Assembly (NCBI GenBank): GCA_016783565.1
Contig: JADHWI010000017.1
Coordinates: forward strand, 1 to 47,627
Direction of reading: 5' to 3'
DNA: 47,627 nucleotides
From: Kiritimatiellia bacterium
GTDB lineage: Bacteria > Verrucomicrobiota > Kiritimatiellia > UBA8416 > JADHWI01
The position numbers and the translations under genes are program-made. The notes under the pieces are model-generated. The model made no database searches and was not told the DNA's origin. It worked only from the letters and a program-made list of their open reading frames with translations. Positions 1-8,502 of the stretch are shown here, piece after piece. How positions within the stretch are numbered: position 1 is the stretch's first letter; every line of letters begins with the position of its first letter.

Positions 1-998
1 TCAGGTGATGCTACAGGAAGCACGTGCTGAGCGTCAATCGCGCCGCCCCAGAACACCATCTTATCACCATAGTCCTTCTTCAGTTCAGCCGGCACCATGT
101 CTGAAGCACTGATCTGGACGGGATTGATTATATCGACCCCATTATCCATAAGCTCAGGGATATATGCCCGGCATGCACCGCAGGTGTGGTACCAGATCTT
201 TGCCTCCGTGCGGGACCTGATATACTGCACAAGTTTCTTGTGGCGAGGCTTGACGATATCCTTGTAGATCTGAGGGTTGAACAGCGGACCGTTCTGGCCT
301 GCAAGGTCGTCGCCGATCATGATAACGTCGACGACGTCACCGACCTCATCAAGAAACATGTTGAACCAGTCCATCCAGAACTTCAGAGTCTGGTCGATCA
401 ACGCCTCGCAGAACTCTTTGTCTGTCATCAAATCGCACAGCCACTGTTCAAGTCCGCGCATGTACCAGCATATCTCGTACACTACACCTGAGATGCGGCC
501 GACTACCGCGTACGGGGTTTCCTTTTTCAACATCAGCGCGCGCTCACGCATTCCCGCAAAGCGTCCCGCGTCGTTCCCTTTTGGAAAAGGGTAATCCTTG
601 ATGTCGTCGATTGTGGCATTGGCTAGCGGGTGATGAGAGATGTCCATGTAAAGATTTTGATCATCCGGCATTGACCATACGATCCCGAACTCATCCTTGA
701 GATCATGCCACTTCCTGCCGTCACGCTCGTTGACTTCGATCCCGCCGGTCCAATCACCGGCTGCACCCGCCGAAATATACCGCGTATCGACATGGAACCG
801 CTCCAGGAGCTCCTCGCATGGCTCCGCCAGCTGCTGGACCGCGTCCATGATTTCTATCTCGTCATCTATGCCGAGATGCTTTATAAGCGCCGCATATGCA
901 TTCTTATGTATGCCTGTCTGATTACCACCAAGATCGATCGGGACACGGTCCGGTTCTTCGTGGTTCAAAGCTTTCAGTAATCTTTCTCGTGACGTCAT
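1..998 (-). CDS. Uroporphyrinogen-decarboxylase-like protein (3' end outside window)
   Basis: Reads leftward from ATG at 998 and runs off the left edge with 332 codons visible and no stop. The N-terminus, MTSRERLLKALNHEEPDRVP followed by IDLGGNQT, is the opening of the URO-D superfamily, and a GGAGG ribosome site lies 8-12 bases upstream. Later features fit the TIM barrel: a GDDLAGQNGPLF segment, a WYHTCGA segment and the GVDIINPVQ segment that precedes the last strands. Members outside heme synthesis are often corrinoid-linked methyltransferases or unknown enzymes. No heme genes are nearby; the neighbours are exported sugar-modifying proteins, so I do not call it hemE. A duplicated upstream element (1015-1150) lies directly before it, and a broken paralogue sits at 7266-7430. 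Superfamily membership is secure; the substrate is unknown. Confidence 0.85.
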   Translation of the reverse strand, partial: MTSRERLLKALNHEEPDRVPIDLGGNQTGIHKNAYAALIKHLGIDDEIEIMDAVQQLAEPCEELLERFHVDTRYISAGAAGDWTGGIEVNERDGRKWHDLKDEFGIVWSMPDDQNLYMDISHHPLANATIDDIKDYPFPKGNDAGRFAGMRERALMLKKETPYAVVGRISGVVYEICWYMRGLEQWLCDLMTDKEFCEALIDQTLKFWMDWFNMFLDEVGDVVDVIMIGDDLAGQNGPLFNPQIYKDIVKPRHKKLVQYIRSRTEAKIWYHTCGACRAYIPELMDNGVDIINPVQISASDMVPAELKKDYGDKMVFWGGAIDAQHVLPVASP

Positions 999-1014
999 TC
1001 TAAATCCCTCCACT

Positions 1015-1150
1015 TTTCATCAAGTGATTGAATAATATCCTAATGTTTTATCCATTGCTAATGGAGATAATGACTTTATATTTACACTTTATGACTAAAG
1101 AGTTGTCTAATCAAAATACGCCGAATTCTGCCACGAGGGCGGCTTTTTCC
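1015..1150 (-). repeat. Upstream element, copy A, with 21-bp-spaced ATGACT direct repeat
   Basis: This stretch is repeated at 5722-5856. The blocks 1055-1150 and 5761-5856 align without gaps with about five mismatches in 96 bases. Each copy lies just upstream of a leftward gene, here the URO-D-like gene. Inside it ATGACT occurs at 1070-1075 and again at 1091-1096, same orientation, 21 bases apart. Two half-sites on one DNA face at that spacing are typical of AraC-family operators. I infer a duplicated promoter/operator; no clear -35/-10 pair could be fixed. Confidence 0.6.
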
Positions 1151-1277
1151 CGCTATTTACCGCCCGATCCGGCCAAGCAGGACTGGACTACGCGCTTAAG
1201 GCCATCGGTGTCATTGCGCTTGATCGGCTTGCCGTTATAAATATTTGTCATGAAATGCGCGTGCTATTCATGGACTA

Positions 1278-2261
1278 TTACTTGTTTTCGACTACCCATA
1301 TATTGCGGAATCTTACTGGGTTGCCGTGATCCTGCAGGTATACAGGCCCGGGTGAGTCGCTTTCTTTCAGCATGGATGCTGTTGTTGAGCGGGAGCATTT
1401 GACGTCGTCATGGATCAGAACGCCGTTTAGACGGACTGTCATACTCGCGTTCTTGACCTTTCTGCCGTTCTCCCGTACTGGGGCGATGAAGTCGACATCA
1501 TATGTCTGCCATGTAAGGGGAGGGAAGCACATGTTGATCGTAGGTGCTGCAATGCCGTAGATGCCTCCAGTCTGGGTGACTTTTCCTTCAAGACCAAAAG
1601 AGTCAAGGATCTGAGTCTCATAACGGCCTTGAACGTAATGTCCGCTGTTTCCGCGGGCCTGATCGCGCGCATTAGGTTTGAAGGGGGTACGGAATTCTAG
1701 ATGTATTGTGTGACTGCCAAATTTCTGCTTGCTTGAGGTGCCCTGAATAAGGAGCCCATCATCAGTCATGCGTCCTTTTTCCCAGGCATCAGCGTTTTTG
1801 CCGTCGAAGAGAACAATTGCGCCCTTTGGCGGTTTCTTGCCGAGGGTAGGGCTTTTGCGTTCAATGCGTTTGAGTGTTGCTACTTTCTTGCCGTCTTTTT
1901 CCAGTGTCAGTTTCTTGTCAGCTATTACGGCCTTGAAGGCTTCTCCGTTGAATGTGGTTGTTCCATCTGTCGTCTTTCCGGAGATCCTGATTCTGCTTTT
2001 TGTCTTATCCCAGCCAGCACCAGGCAGGCCGCCTTCGAGGATGTAGGCGTCAAATGTCTGTTTGCCCAGAGCGACAACCTGTACGCCGTAAGGCCCTTTT
2101 TCAGGTTTCTCTTCGGCGTATTCGCCCTGAATAAGGAAATCCTGGTTTTCTGAAGCGGCGGCTTCCGGGCTTGTCCATGTTTTGTTCTTATTTGCTGCGA
2201 TGGATGTATTCTGGATTGTCGTTAATGCCATGGTTAAAATAATAAATAAATGCAGTTTCAT
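1278..2261 (-). CDS. Exported DUF1080 (3-keto-disaccharide hydrolase-like) protein
   Basis: 327 residues. The start (ATG at 2261) is preceded by AAGGAG and begins with a Sec signal peptide (MKLHLFIILTMALTTI then a small-residue cleavage region). The C-terminal half carries the family opening AIVLFDGKNADAWEKG near residue 148 and ends with PGPVYLQDHGNPVRFRNIWV, typical of the DUF1080 LamG-like fold. The first ~140 residues form an extra region also seen in PVC homologues. Characterised members cleave or eliminate 3-keto-glycosides made by Gfo/Idh/MocA dehydrogenases. A Tat-exported Gfo/Idh/MocA gene lies two genes upstream on the same strand, so an extracytoplasmic oxidise-then-cleave pair is a reasonable inference. 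Substrate unknown. Confidence 0.85.
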   Translation of the reverse strand: MKLHLFIILTMALTTIQNTSIAANKNKTWTSPEAAASENQDFLIQGEYAEEKPEKGPYGVQVVALGKQTFDAYILEGGLPGAGWDKTKSRIRISGKTTDGTTTFNGEAFKAVIADKKLTLEKDGKKVATLKRIERKSPTLGKKPPKGAIVLFDGKNADAWEKGRMTDDGLLIQGTSSKQKFGSHTIHLEFRTPFKPNARDQARGNSGHYVQGRYETQILDSFGLEGKVTQTGGIYGIAAPTINMCFPPLTWQTYDVDFIAPVRENGRKVKNASMTVRLNGVLIHDDVKCSRSTTASMLKESDSPGPVYLQDHGNPVRFRNIWVVENK

Positions 2262-2285
2262 CTTTTCTCCTTATTGATCGGCGAA

Positions 2286-2315
2286 GAATGACAGCATCAA
2301 AAGATGCTGCCATTC
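2286..2315. other. Hairpin between HEAT-repeat and DUF1080 genes
   Basis: CAGCATC (2292-2298) pairs with GATGCTG (2303-2309) across an AAAA loop. After one A/C mismatch, GAATG (2286-2290) pairs with CATTC (2311-2315). No T-run follows, so this is more likely an intercistronic RNA stabiliser or weak attenuator than a full terminator. Confidence 0.5.
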
Positions 2316-2339
2316 CTGTATCTCTAAATATGGATCACG

Positions 2340-4343
2340 TTACTTCTTGTTTTTCTCCCATTCCTTGATCTTTTTCTCAGCATTTTCGCGAGTTCTTTTA
2401 TCCTCGCTCTTTGCCAGCAGAGCAGCAACCTTTTCACCTTCAGGAGTCGCTTTTTTCATATGACGAAGAATGTCTGAGGCCGTACGTTCAGCATCAAGCT
2501 TAACTTCCGCATCATTAAGATAACCAATCAGTATCTTAAGAGAAGCATCATTACGTACTGACCTGAGTCCACTGATAATACGCTTCTTCTCATCAGCACG
2601 CTTTGCAATTCCATGAGCATTGTTGAGGATTTCCATGCGTTGATCATCATTCATCTTTGCCCCCCAAGGTTGTGCCATAGATATATAGCCTCTCAAAGCC
2701 AGAATCTGCAGCACTTCATCCTTCGAAGTCTTGGCAACATTCAGAAGCTCATCTGCCGGATCAGGATTCTGCCAGGCTGACATCGCTTTAACAGCAGCCT
2801 TTGCCAGGTCCGCGTTACCGGAGTTAAGGCCCTTGATCTCCAGTTGCAGTGCTTCAGATGAAGCAGCTGTACTACCCATTTCCAGCACGGCTATTTTCAG
2901 CTTATGACCTCCACGATCATACGCAGAAATCAATTCACTAAAGGCCTTTGCTTTATTGTTAATACCGCCAAACGATCTCCTTACAGCGATGGCACCATAA
3001 GTTATATCATAATCATGTTTAACATCACGCACAGCGGCAACCAGGTCTCCAAACTTATCTTCACCAGTCAACACGCCAAGAGCATTCCATGCAGTCTTCC
3101 TGACATTCCAATCGTCGTTCTTAGTGAGCTTTAGAAGTTCAGGCACAGCTGCAGAAACATTGCGTGATATTATCGTACTTACAGCCAGACTCCTTGCCTT
3201 GGCATCACCCAGCGCGGAAACAATAGCAGCATCAACAGTAGGATCAGACATCTTTTCAATGGCTTTGCCTAGAACTTTCTCATCAACACCATCCGTAGCA
3301 AGAAGAATCTTGACTACGCCAGCATCGCCAAGCAGAGCAGCAGACATTACAGCCGCTTCTTTGACAGCTTTGTCTTCACTCTTCAGCAAGGCAACAACGT
3401 CTTTCAGCGCAGTTTTATCACCGCGAACGCCAAGAACTGTGATGACTTTTGCCTGAATGGCAGGACTGACATCATTTAGAACAGAGACAGCTTTGCTTGT
3501 GAACTTTTCGTCTTTAACTGTTGCAAGAGCTGTTAGTGCCGCACTGATCAAGGCTTTATCTTCGCCTTTGAGAGAAGATGCGACAAGGTCTGCACCTTTG
3601 CCTGAATCAACATTGCACATTCCCATCAGAGCAGCAGAACGATGCTGCTGACTATCGGATGCTAAAGCTTTCTCATAAATAGAGACCGCTGTCTCACCGC
3701 CTGTGCGCGCCGCACATTCGATCAAGGCATCCCAGTGAGCCTGCTTAGTAGCGTCTTTAACATCCATTTTCAGCAATGCATCAGCTGATTTGCCGTCGGC
3801 AATCTTTCCAAGCGCCATTAATGCAGCTTTTGCAAGATCTCCTTCAGCCATCTTCGCCAGTGACTCAATATCCTGCACTGCTTCAGTATCACGAATCATA
3901 CCAAGACTGCTGACAATACCTATCTTAGTCTTCGCAGGAGCGTTGCCTAATGCATCACGTAACGCTTTTGCCGCAACCTTTGATCCAGTCATCCTTTCCA
4001 GGGAAAGTCTGGCATAAGTAGACAGAATTTCATCCTGAAGCAATCCGCTCAAAGCAGGAACAGATGCTTCAGTTCCTATGATCTGCAGAAAACGGCATGC
4101 CCATGCTTTTCCATCCTGTGTAGCATCCTTATTTGAAATTACAGCTATAAGCTTCTGCTCTACAGCCGGTTTTTCATCCGCTTTTAGTTTTCTCAACTTT
4201 TCGAAAGCTTCGTAAGCTATGCCGCCAGAACTATCCCCCTCTGTACCGCAATACTTATAAGTTGCCAGATCATCAAACTCGTCTGCACAGACAAACTGCC
4301 CGGCAAAACCCATAACCAACATCAATGCTAATATCTTTTTCAT
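2340..4343 (-). CDS. Exported HEAT-repeat protein
   Basis: 667 residues with a Sec signal peptide (KKILALMLVMGFAGQFVCA). AAAGGG precedes the ATG by about seven bases. The mature protein is almost entirely helical repeats of 30-40 residues with Ala/Leu/Asp patterns, such as DWNVRKTAWNALGVLTG and AVKEAAVMSAALLGDAGVVK, typical of HEAT/PBS-lyase-like repeats. No catalytic motif is visible. It lies between a Tat-exported oxidoreductase and a DUF1080 protein in one leftward operon (40-bp and 78-bp gaps), which suggests a periplasmic scaffold or substrate-handling role; that role is inference. Confidence 0.8.
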   Translation of the reverse strand: MKKILALMLVMGFAGQFVCADEFDDLATYKYCGTEGDSSGGIAYEAFEKLRKLKADEKPAVEQKLIAVISNKDATQDGKAWACRFLQIIGTEASVPALSGLLQDEILSTYARLSLERMTGSKVAAKALRDALGNAPAKTKIGIVSSLGMIRDTEAVQDIESLAKMAEGDLAKAALMALGKIADGKSADALLKMDVKDATKQAHWDALIECAARTGGETAVSIYEKALASDSQQHRSAALMGMCNVDSGKGADLVASSLKGEDKALISAALTALATVKDEKFTSKAVSVLNDVSPAIQAKVITVLGVRGDKTALKDVVALLKSEDKAVKEAAVMSAALLGDAGVVKILLATDGVDEKVLGKAIEKMSDPTVDAAIVSALGDAKARSLAVSTIISRNVSAAVPELLKLTKNDDWNVRKTAWNALGVLTGEDKFGDLVAAVRDVKHDYDITYGAIAVRRSFGGINNKAKAFSELISAYDRGGHKLKIAVLEMGSTAASSEALQLEIKGLNSGNADLAKAAVKAMSAWQNPDPADELLNVAKTSKDEVLQILALRGYISMAQPWGAKMNDDQRMEILNNAHGIAKRADEKKRIISGLRSVRNDASLKILIGYLNDAEVKLDAERTASDILRHMKKATPEGEKVAALLAKSEDKRTRENAEKKIKEWEKNKK

Positions 4344-4383
4344 AGTTTTTCCCTTTTAAAACATCACGTTTCACGCTTCACTT

Positions 4384-5610
4384 TTATATCTGCCAAGGTT
4401 CACGTCTTGGACGAGAGATCAAGCGGTTTGCTTCATCATCACCAATGAACACTTCTTTATCCGGATCCCATTTGAGATCACGATCAAGCATGTAGGCAAT
4501 GTTGCCCAAGTGACATATTGTGGCAACACGATGTGCGTACTCAACATCACGGAAAGGACGTTTCCTTGAATAAACACAGTTTATTACGTCCTTGTACGGA
4601 TCGGTGGCTCCACCCTCATACCACCTTAACCCCGGTGGAACTTTCAGATTGCCCTGAGCCTTGGCCTCACCCTTCTCACAGATGAATTTCTGACCGCCGC
4701 CATGAAAAAGCTTCTTTCCGTTGGCAAACTCATAAGTAAGGTGTTTATAGCCGTTGTCTTTACTTGGATGCACAACAGCCGTAGGACCGGTGTGATCAAG
4801 CTTAAGTCCGTGCATGGCACCACCAAACTTATGCCCACCCCAGTCAGTCATCATACCGCCAGAATAGTCATACCATGTCCTGAAGCCTTTGCCTCCCAGG
4901 CCGTAACCACGCCCGCAGCGATATGGATGATACGGAGCCCAAGGTGCCGGGCCTAGCCACATGTCCCAATCGATTCCGTCCTGCTCAGGTGTAGTCTTAG
5001 CCTTGCCAAGAAAACAATGCCTTGGCGGGCCGCCCGGATCTGCATGTGCGGCAAGCACTTCACCGTAAACGCCGCTGTTAGCTGCCGCAGCACTCTTGCC
5101 ATAGTCACCAATAACCCTCTGGCTTCCGCACGAGAATACACGACCATATTTCCTGGCTGTATCCGACATCTTACGCCCTTCATCAATTGTCAACGAAAGA
5201 GGCTTTTCACAAAAGATATCTTTGCCAGACTTCATCGCATCAATCGTTACCTGTGCATGCCAGTGATCAGGTGTTCCACAAAGAACAAAATCAATGTCAT
5301 CACGCGCGCAAATCTCACGATAATCCGTGTATATCTTAACACTCTTATCGTTCTTAAACTTATCAAGCTCTTTAAACTTTACATCACATGCGGCAACAAA
5401 CTGAACTCGCTTGTCGCCTCTGAACCGACTCAAGACACCAGTCCCCTGCCCACCAGCACCAACAATAGCCAACGTTACACGTTCACTTGCTGGCGGTGTT
5501 CCGTCAGCCGCACCAAGTGCTTTTGATGTTATTATGTTCGGCAAAGCAATTGCCGCACCCGCAGCTTTAATAAACCCGCGCCTGCTTACACTCTTCTTTC
5601 CTAACTTCAT
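4384..5610 (-). CDS. Tat-exported Gfo/Idh/MocA family oxidoreductase
   Basis: 408 residues from ATG at 5610, chosen because AAGGAG lies at the right distance. An in-frame ATG at 5634 would add eight residues and lacks such a site. Residues 1-35 form a twin-arginine signal (SVSRRGFIKAAGAAIALP). A Rossmann motif GAGGQGTG follows, then FCEKPLSLT with the conserved EKP lysine. The C-terminal domain has the YDYSGGMMTDWGGHKFGGAM pattern of exported bacterial members. The Tat signal implies that a folded, NAD(P)-loaded enzyme is exported. It is the first gene of the operon with the HEAT-repeat and DUF1080 proteins and has repeat element copy B upstream. Likely oxidises a sugar hydroxyl; substrate unknown. 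Confidence 0.88.
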   Translation of the reverse strand: MKLGKKSVSRRGFIKAAGAAIALPNIITSKALGAADGTPPASERVTLAIVGAGGQGTGVLSRFRGDKRVQFVAACDVKFKELDKFKNDKSVKIYTDYREICARDDIDFVLCGTPDHWHAQVTIDAMKSGKDIFCEKPLSLTIDEGRKMSDTARKYGRVFSCGSQRVIGDYGKSAAAANSGVYGEVLAAHADPGGPPRHCFLGKAKTTPEQDGIDWDMWLGPAPWAPYHPYRCGRGYGLGGKGFRTWYDYSGGMMTDWGGHKFGGAMHGLKLDHTGPTAVVHPSKDNGYKHLTYEFANGKKLFHGGGQKFICEKGEAKAQGNLKVPPGLRWYEGGATDPYKDVINCVYSRKRPFRDVEYAHRVATICHLGNIAYMLDRDLKWDPDKEVFIGDDEANRLISRPRREPWQI

Positions 5611-5721
5611 ACCAGCTCCTTTTTTGAAATTCAAATTGCCATATGTTCTTCTGTAGTCATTGCGAACATACTTGTTCGCTTCTTTATAATTCTATCTCGT
5701 CATGTACTCTTCAGAGACATG

Positions 5722-5856
5722 TTTCATCAAGTGATTGGATAATAGCCTATAGCTTTAGTCTTGCTAATGGAGATAATGACTATATATTTACACTTTATGA
5801 CTAAGGAGTTGTCTAATCAAAATACGTCGGATTCTGCCACGAGGGCGGCTTTTCCC
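5722..5856 (-). repeat. Upstream element, copy B, with 21-bp-spaced ATGACT direct repeat
   Basis: Second copy of the 1015-1150 element, ~110 bases upstream of the Gfo/Idh/MocA start. ATGACT lies at 5776-5781 and 5797-5802, again exactly 21 bases apart. The part nearest the gene (5735-5760) is more diverged than the ATGACT part, which suggests selection on the binding-site portion. It also abuts the 3' end of the leucine-rich-repeat gene. Confidence 0.6.
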
Positions 5857-5896
5857 CACGGCGGTCGCCGGCTATCTGGAATCGCGGCGAAGTCAC

Positions 5897-7225
5897 TTAC
5901 AAAGTGATAGATGCTTTAGGCAAAGCCTTCCTCAGGGAGTTGATATCCGCATTTGTGACACCCGTGCGCTGAAGGTTAAGCGACTGCAATCCCGTCATAC
6001 CCTTGAGGTGAACCAGACCCGCATCCGTGATCTTCGTTTTCCAAAGGATAAGTGTCTGCAATCCCGTCATACCCTTGAGGTGCGACAGACCCGCATCCGT
6101 GATATCTGTGAACGAAAGGTTAAGCGTCTGCAATCCCGTCATACCCTTGAGGTGCGACAGACCCGCATCCGTGATAGGCGTGCCCGTAAGGTAGATATCC
6201 TGCAATCCCGCCATACCCTTGAGGTGCACCAGACCCGCATCCGTGATCTTCGTTTTCCAAAGGACAAGCGACTGCAATCCCGTCAGGCTCTTGAGGTGAA
6301 CCAGACCCGCATCCGTGATCTTCGCGAACGAAAGGTCAAGCATCTGCAATCCCGTCATACCCTTGAGGTGCGCCAGACCCGCATCCGTGACCTTCGTGCC
6401 ACCAAGGTTAAGCACCTGCAATCCCGTCAGGCCCTTGATCTGCGCCAGACCCGCATCCGTGATAGGCGTGCGCCGAAGGTCAAGCGTCTGCAATCCCCTC
6501 AGACCCTTGAGGTGCGACATACCTGCATCCGTGATCTTCGTGCTGCCAAGGTCGAGCGTCTGCAATCCCGTCATACCCTTGAGGTGCGACAGGCCCGCAT
6601 CCGTGATCTTCGTGCTCCCAAGGTTAAGCGACTGCAATCCCGTCAGACCCTTGAGGTGTGCCAGACCTGCATCCGTGATCTTCGTGCCCCAAAGGTTAAG
6701 CGACTGCAATCCCGTCAGGCCCTTGAGGTGTGCCAGACCCGCATCCGTGATATCCGTGCGCCGAAGGTCAAGCGACTGCAATCCCGTCAGACCCTTGATA
6801 TGCGCCAGACCCGCATCCGTGATCTTCGTGCCACCAAGGCCAAGCGTCTGCAATCCCGTCAGGCCCTTGAGGTGCGCCAGATCGGCATCGCTCTTTGATT
6901 GTCCTGGGTGCAGCCCCGGAATTTTCTTCGTCGCGATCTCTCGGGCGAGAGCATTCATATCAATCTGTCCGATGGGCTCGACCGCCCATGATACACTGCG
7001 TGGTATATTGATCTGCCTGTCCGAGGGAGCGGTGCCAATATACTCCCAATCCCCTCCGGCCTCACGTATGACAAAGACATTCAAATGCAGGTCGGAAGAG
7101 AACGTGTGTGCACTTGCAGCGACCGCGCCCTCGCACAAAAAAGCGGACAGCACGATAAACAGACGACCGGCTGCAAGAGTGATGATTCGCAATTGTTTTA
7201 CCTTCTCAATCATTTTCTTAATCAT
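5897..7225 (-). CDS. Exported leucine-rich-repeat protein
   Basis: 442 residues. A hydrophobic N-terminal segment (residues 10-35, ending in AVAASA) looks like a signal peptide. GAGGA lies ~10 bases before the ATG. From about residue 110 to the end the protein is 12-13 tandem 24-residue LRRs of the form GLTGLQSLDLRRTDITDAGL plus AHLK. At DNA level this is a 72-bp tandem repeat between ~5900 and 6895 with near-identical units, so it expands and contracts easily. Such LRRs are abundant in PVC bacteria and usually mediate protein or glycan binding. The long plus-strand open frames across it are by-products of the periodicity. Confidence 0.88.
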   Translation of the reverse strand: MIKKMIEKVKQLRIITLAAGRLFIVLSAFLCEGAVAASAHTFSSDLHLNVFVIREAGGDWEYIGTAPSDRQINIPRSVSWAVEPIGQIDMNALAREIATKKIPGLHPGQSKSDADLAHLKGLTGLQTLGLGGTKITDAGLAHIKGLTGLQSLDLRRTDITDAGLAHLKGLTGLQSLNLWGTKITDAGLAHLKGLTGLQSLNLGSTKITDAGLSHLKGMTGLQTLDLGSTKITDAGMSHLKGLRGLQTLDLRRTPITDAGLAQIKGLTGLQVLNLGGTKVTDAGLAHLKGMTGLQMLDLSFAKITDAGLVHLKSLTGLQSLVLWKTKITDAGLVHLKGMAGLQDIYLTGTPITDAGLSHLKGMTGLQTLNLSFTDITDAGLSHLKGMTGLQTLILWKTKITDAGLVHLKGMTGLQSLNLQRTGVTNADINSLRKALPKASITL

Positions 7226-7265
7226 TTTGTCGTTTTCCTCATTTTATTCTGCCAAAGATTTTACG

Positions 7266-7430
7266 CTACTCGGCTCCCCCAGCGGTGTCAAGCACAGCCA
7301 TGACGGGCTTGGCCGGGGCTTTCTTATTATATGTCTGGTTGCCGCCCAGATCGATCGGGACACGATCCGGTTCCTCATGATTAACGGCCGCAAGAACCCT
7401 CTCCCTGGATGTCATTGTCTTTTTTGTCAT
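7266..7430 (-). pseudogene. 5' stub of a second URO-D-like gene
   Basis: A 54-codon frame from ATG at 7430. Residues 6-33 (MTSRERVLAAVNHEEPDRVP then IDLGGNQT) match the start of the gene at 998 almost residue for residue, including the DNA block GTGTCCCGATCGATCT. After GGNQT similarity stops abruptly: ~20 unrelated residues and a TAG follow, where an intact gene would have >300 more. This is the remnant of a deleted paralogue. Its flank still faces the divergent AraC-type gene, so the lost gene may have been a target of that regulator. Confidence 0.75.
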
Positions 7431-7495
7431 GACTCTATCCCTTATTGTGATTTAGCTGCATAGTCCTAATTATAGGAGTCAATAACCATTTCGAA

Positions 7496-8413
7496 ATGGA
7501 CATATTGATAATTCATTTGTACAATATGACTATGAATAGGCAAGGAATGTCGGCGGTTAACAGGTATTTACCTGCGGAAATGAACGCTATCAAGTGGGGT
7601 TTGCATGTGAGTGACTGTGGGTTTACCGATGTTGTGTCCGGGAGTGATTATCCGCCTGGCAAGCATCCGCCTGAATATGACTTCTCCTGGGAAAGAGGAA
7701 GAACGCTGCATGAGTACCAGTTAATATATATTACCGAGGGGCGGGGTGTGTTTGAAAACGCTGCGACTGGCCGTGTAAAGATTGAAGCCGGACAGGTCAT
7801 AATTCTTTTTCCGGGCGAGTGGCACAGGTATCGTCCAATAAAGAAAGTCGGCTGGGTAGAAAACTGGATCGGGTTCCGTGGTGACTACGCGGAACATCTC
7901 ATGAATGCTTTTTTTTCTCTCAGCAAGCCCGTATTTCGGGTAGGGCATGATGAAGAACTGCTGAACTTGATAAGATCCGTCGTGGATCTTACAGAACAGA
8001 CACCTGTCGGGGTCCAGCAGCTCATGGCTGCGCGAACGGTAGAAGCACTTGCCAGAGTCCGGATGTTGAAAATGGGGTATCATAAGCTGGATCGCCGGAT
8101 CGCGGAAAAGATCCAGCAGGCACGCTGTTATCTGCTGGAGCACAGTGAAGAGGATGTTGATATAGAGAAACTGTCATCAGAGCTCGGTATGAGTTACTCA
8201 CGTTTCAGGAGCCTGTTTAAAACTCAGACAGGGACAGCACCTCACCATTACCTGCTGGATATCAGGGTCAATAAGGCAAAGGACCTCCTGGTGAACACCA
8301 GGCTTACTGTTTCGGAGATTGCCGAGCAGCTCAGTTTTACTTCGGTGTACTACTTTTCGCGCCTCTTTAAAAAACGTTCCGGCATGACGCCGACACAATA
8401 TCGTCAAAAGTAA
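7496..8413 (+). CDS. AraC-family transcriptional regulator
   Basis: Up to 305 residues. The start is unsure: 7496 is the longest frame, but ATGs at 7526 and 7532 or the one before SAVNRYLPAEMN are also possible, and no good ribosome site settles it. The N-terminal half is a cupin-like sensor (TEGRGVFENAATGRVKIEAG with VIILFPGEWHRYRP). Residues ~205-303 are the double helix-turn-helix, with VDIEKLSSELGMSYSRFRSL and the signature SFTSVYYFSRLFKKRSGMTP. Such proteins usually sense sugars. It is divergent from the URO-D stub and near two upstream elements with 21-bp direct repeats, so it is the natural candidate regulator of the leftward sugar genes. Confidence 0.9.
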   Translation: MDILIIHLYNMTMNRQGMSAVNRYLPAEMNAIKWGLHVSDCGFTDVVSGSDYPPGKHPPEYDFSWERGRTLHEYQLIYITEGRGVFENAATGRVKIEAGQVIILFPGEWHRYRPIKKVGWVENWIGFRGDYAEHLMNAFFSLSKPVFRVGHDEELLNLIRSVVDLTEQTPVGVQQLMAARTVEALARVRMLKMGYHKLDRRIAEKIQQARCYLLEHSEEDVDIEKLSSELGMSYSRFRSLFKTQTGTAPHHYLLDIRVNKAKDLLVNTRLTVSEIAEQLSFTSVYYFSRLFKKRSGMTPTQYRQK

Positions 8414-8416
8414 GTG

Positions 8417-8450
8417 TTAACGCGCATTATTCATGAATAATGCGCGTTAA
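8417..8450. repeat. 34-bp perfect palindrome (hairpin element, copy 1)
   Basis: TTAACGCGCATTATTCA is followed directly by its exact reverse complement, with no spacer. It starts three bases after the AraC-family stop codon. No T-run follows. A mutated copy sits just after the DUF362 gene (10815-10842), so this is a mobile or dispersed intergenic hairpin that may act as a transcript end or stabiliser. Confidence 0.75.
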
Positions 8451-8502
8451 ATGCGTTTGAATTCTACTTTTTGAATATTAAGGGATATGTCATACTTCGA
8501 TT

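Noticed and set aside
1153-1251. 32-codon minus-strand frame ending LKRVVQSCLAGSGGK
   Set aside because: Looks like a possible C-terminal relic, but too short, without ribosome site or recognised family, to annotate.
5897-6895. Regularly spaced repeats that might suggest a CRISPR array
   Set aside because: Every period is in frame within an LRR protein and there are no unique spacers; the same applies to the 147-bp repeats at 18464-19198.
6008-7463. Long plus-strand open frames (296 and 382 codons) over the LRR gene
   Set aside because: They are antisense by-products of the 72-bp periodicity, Arg/Pro/Cys-rich with no family resemblance and no ribosome site.
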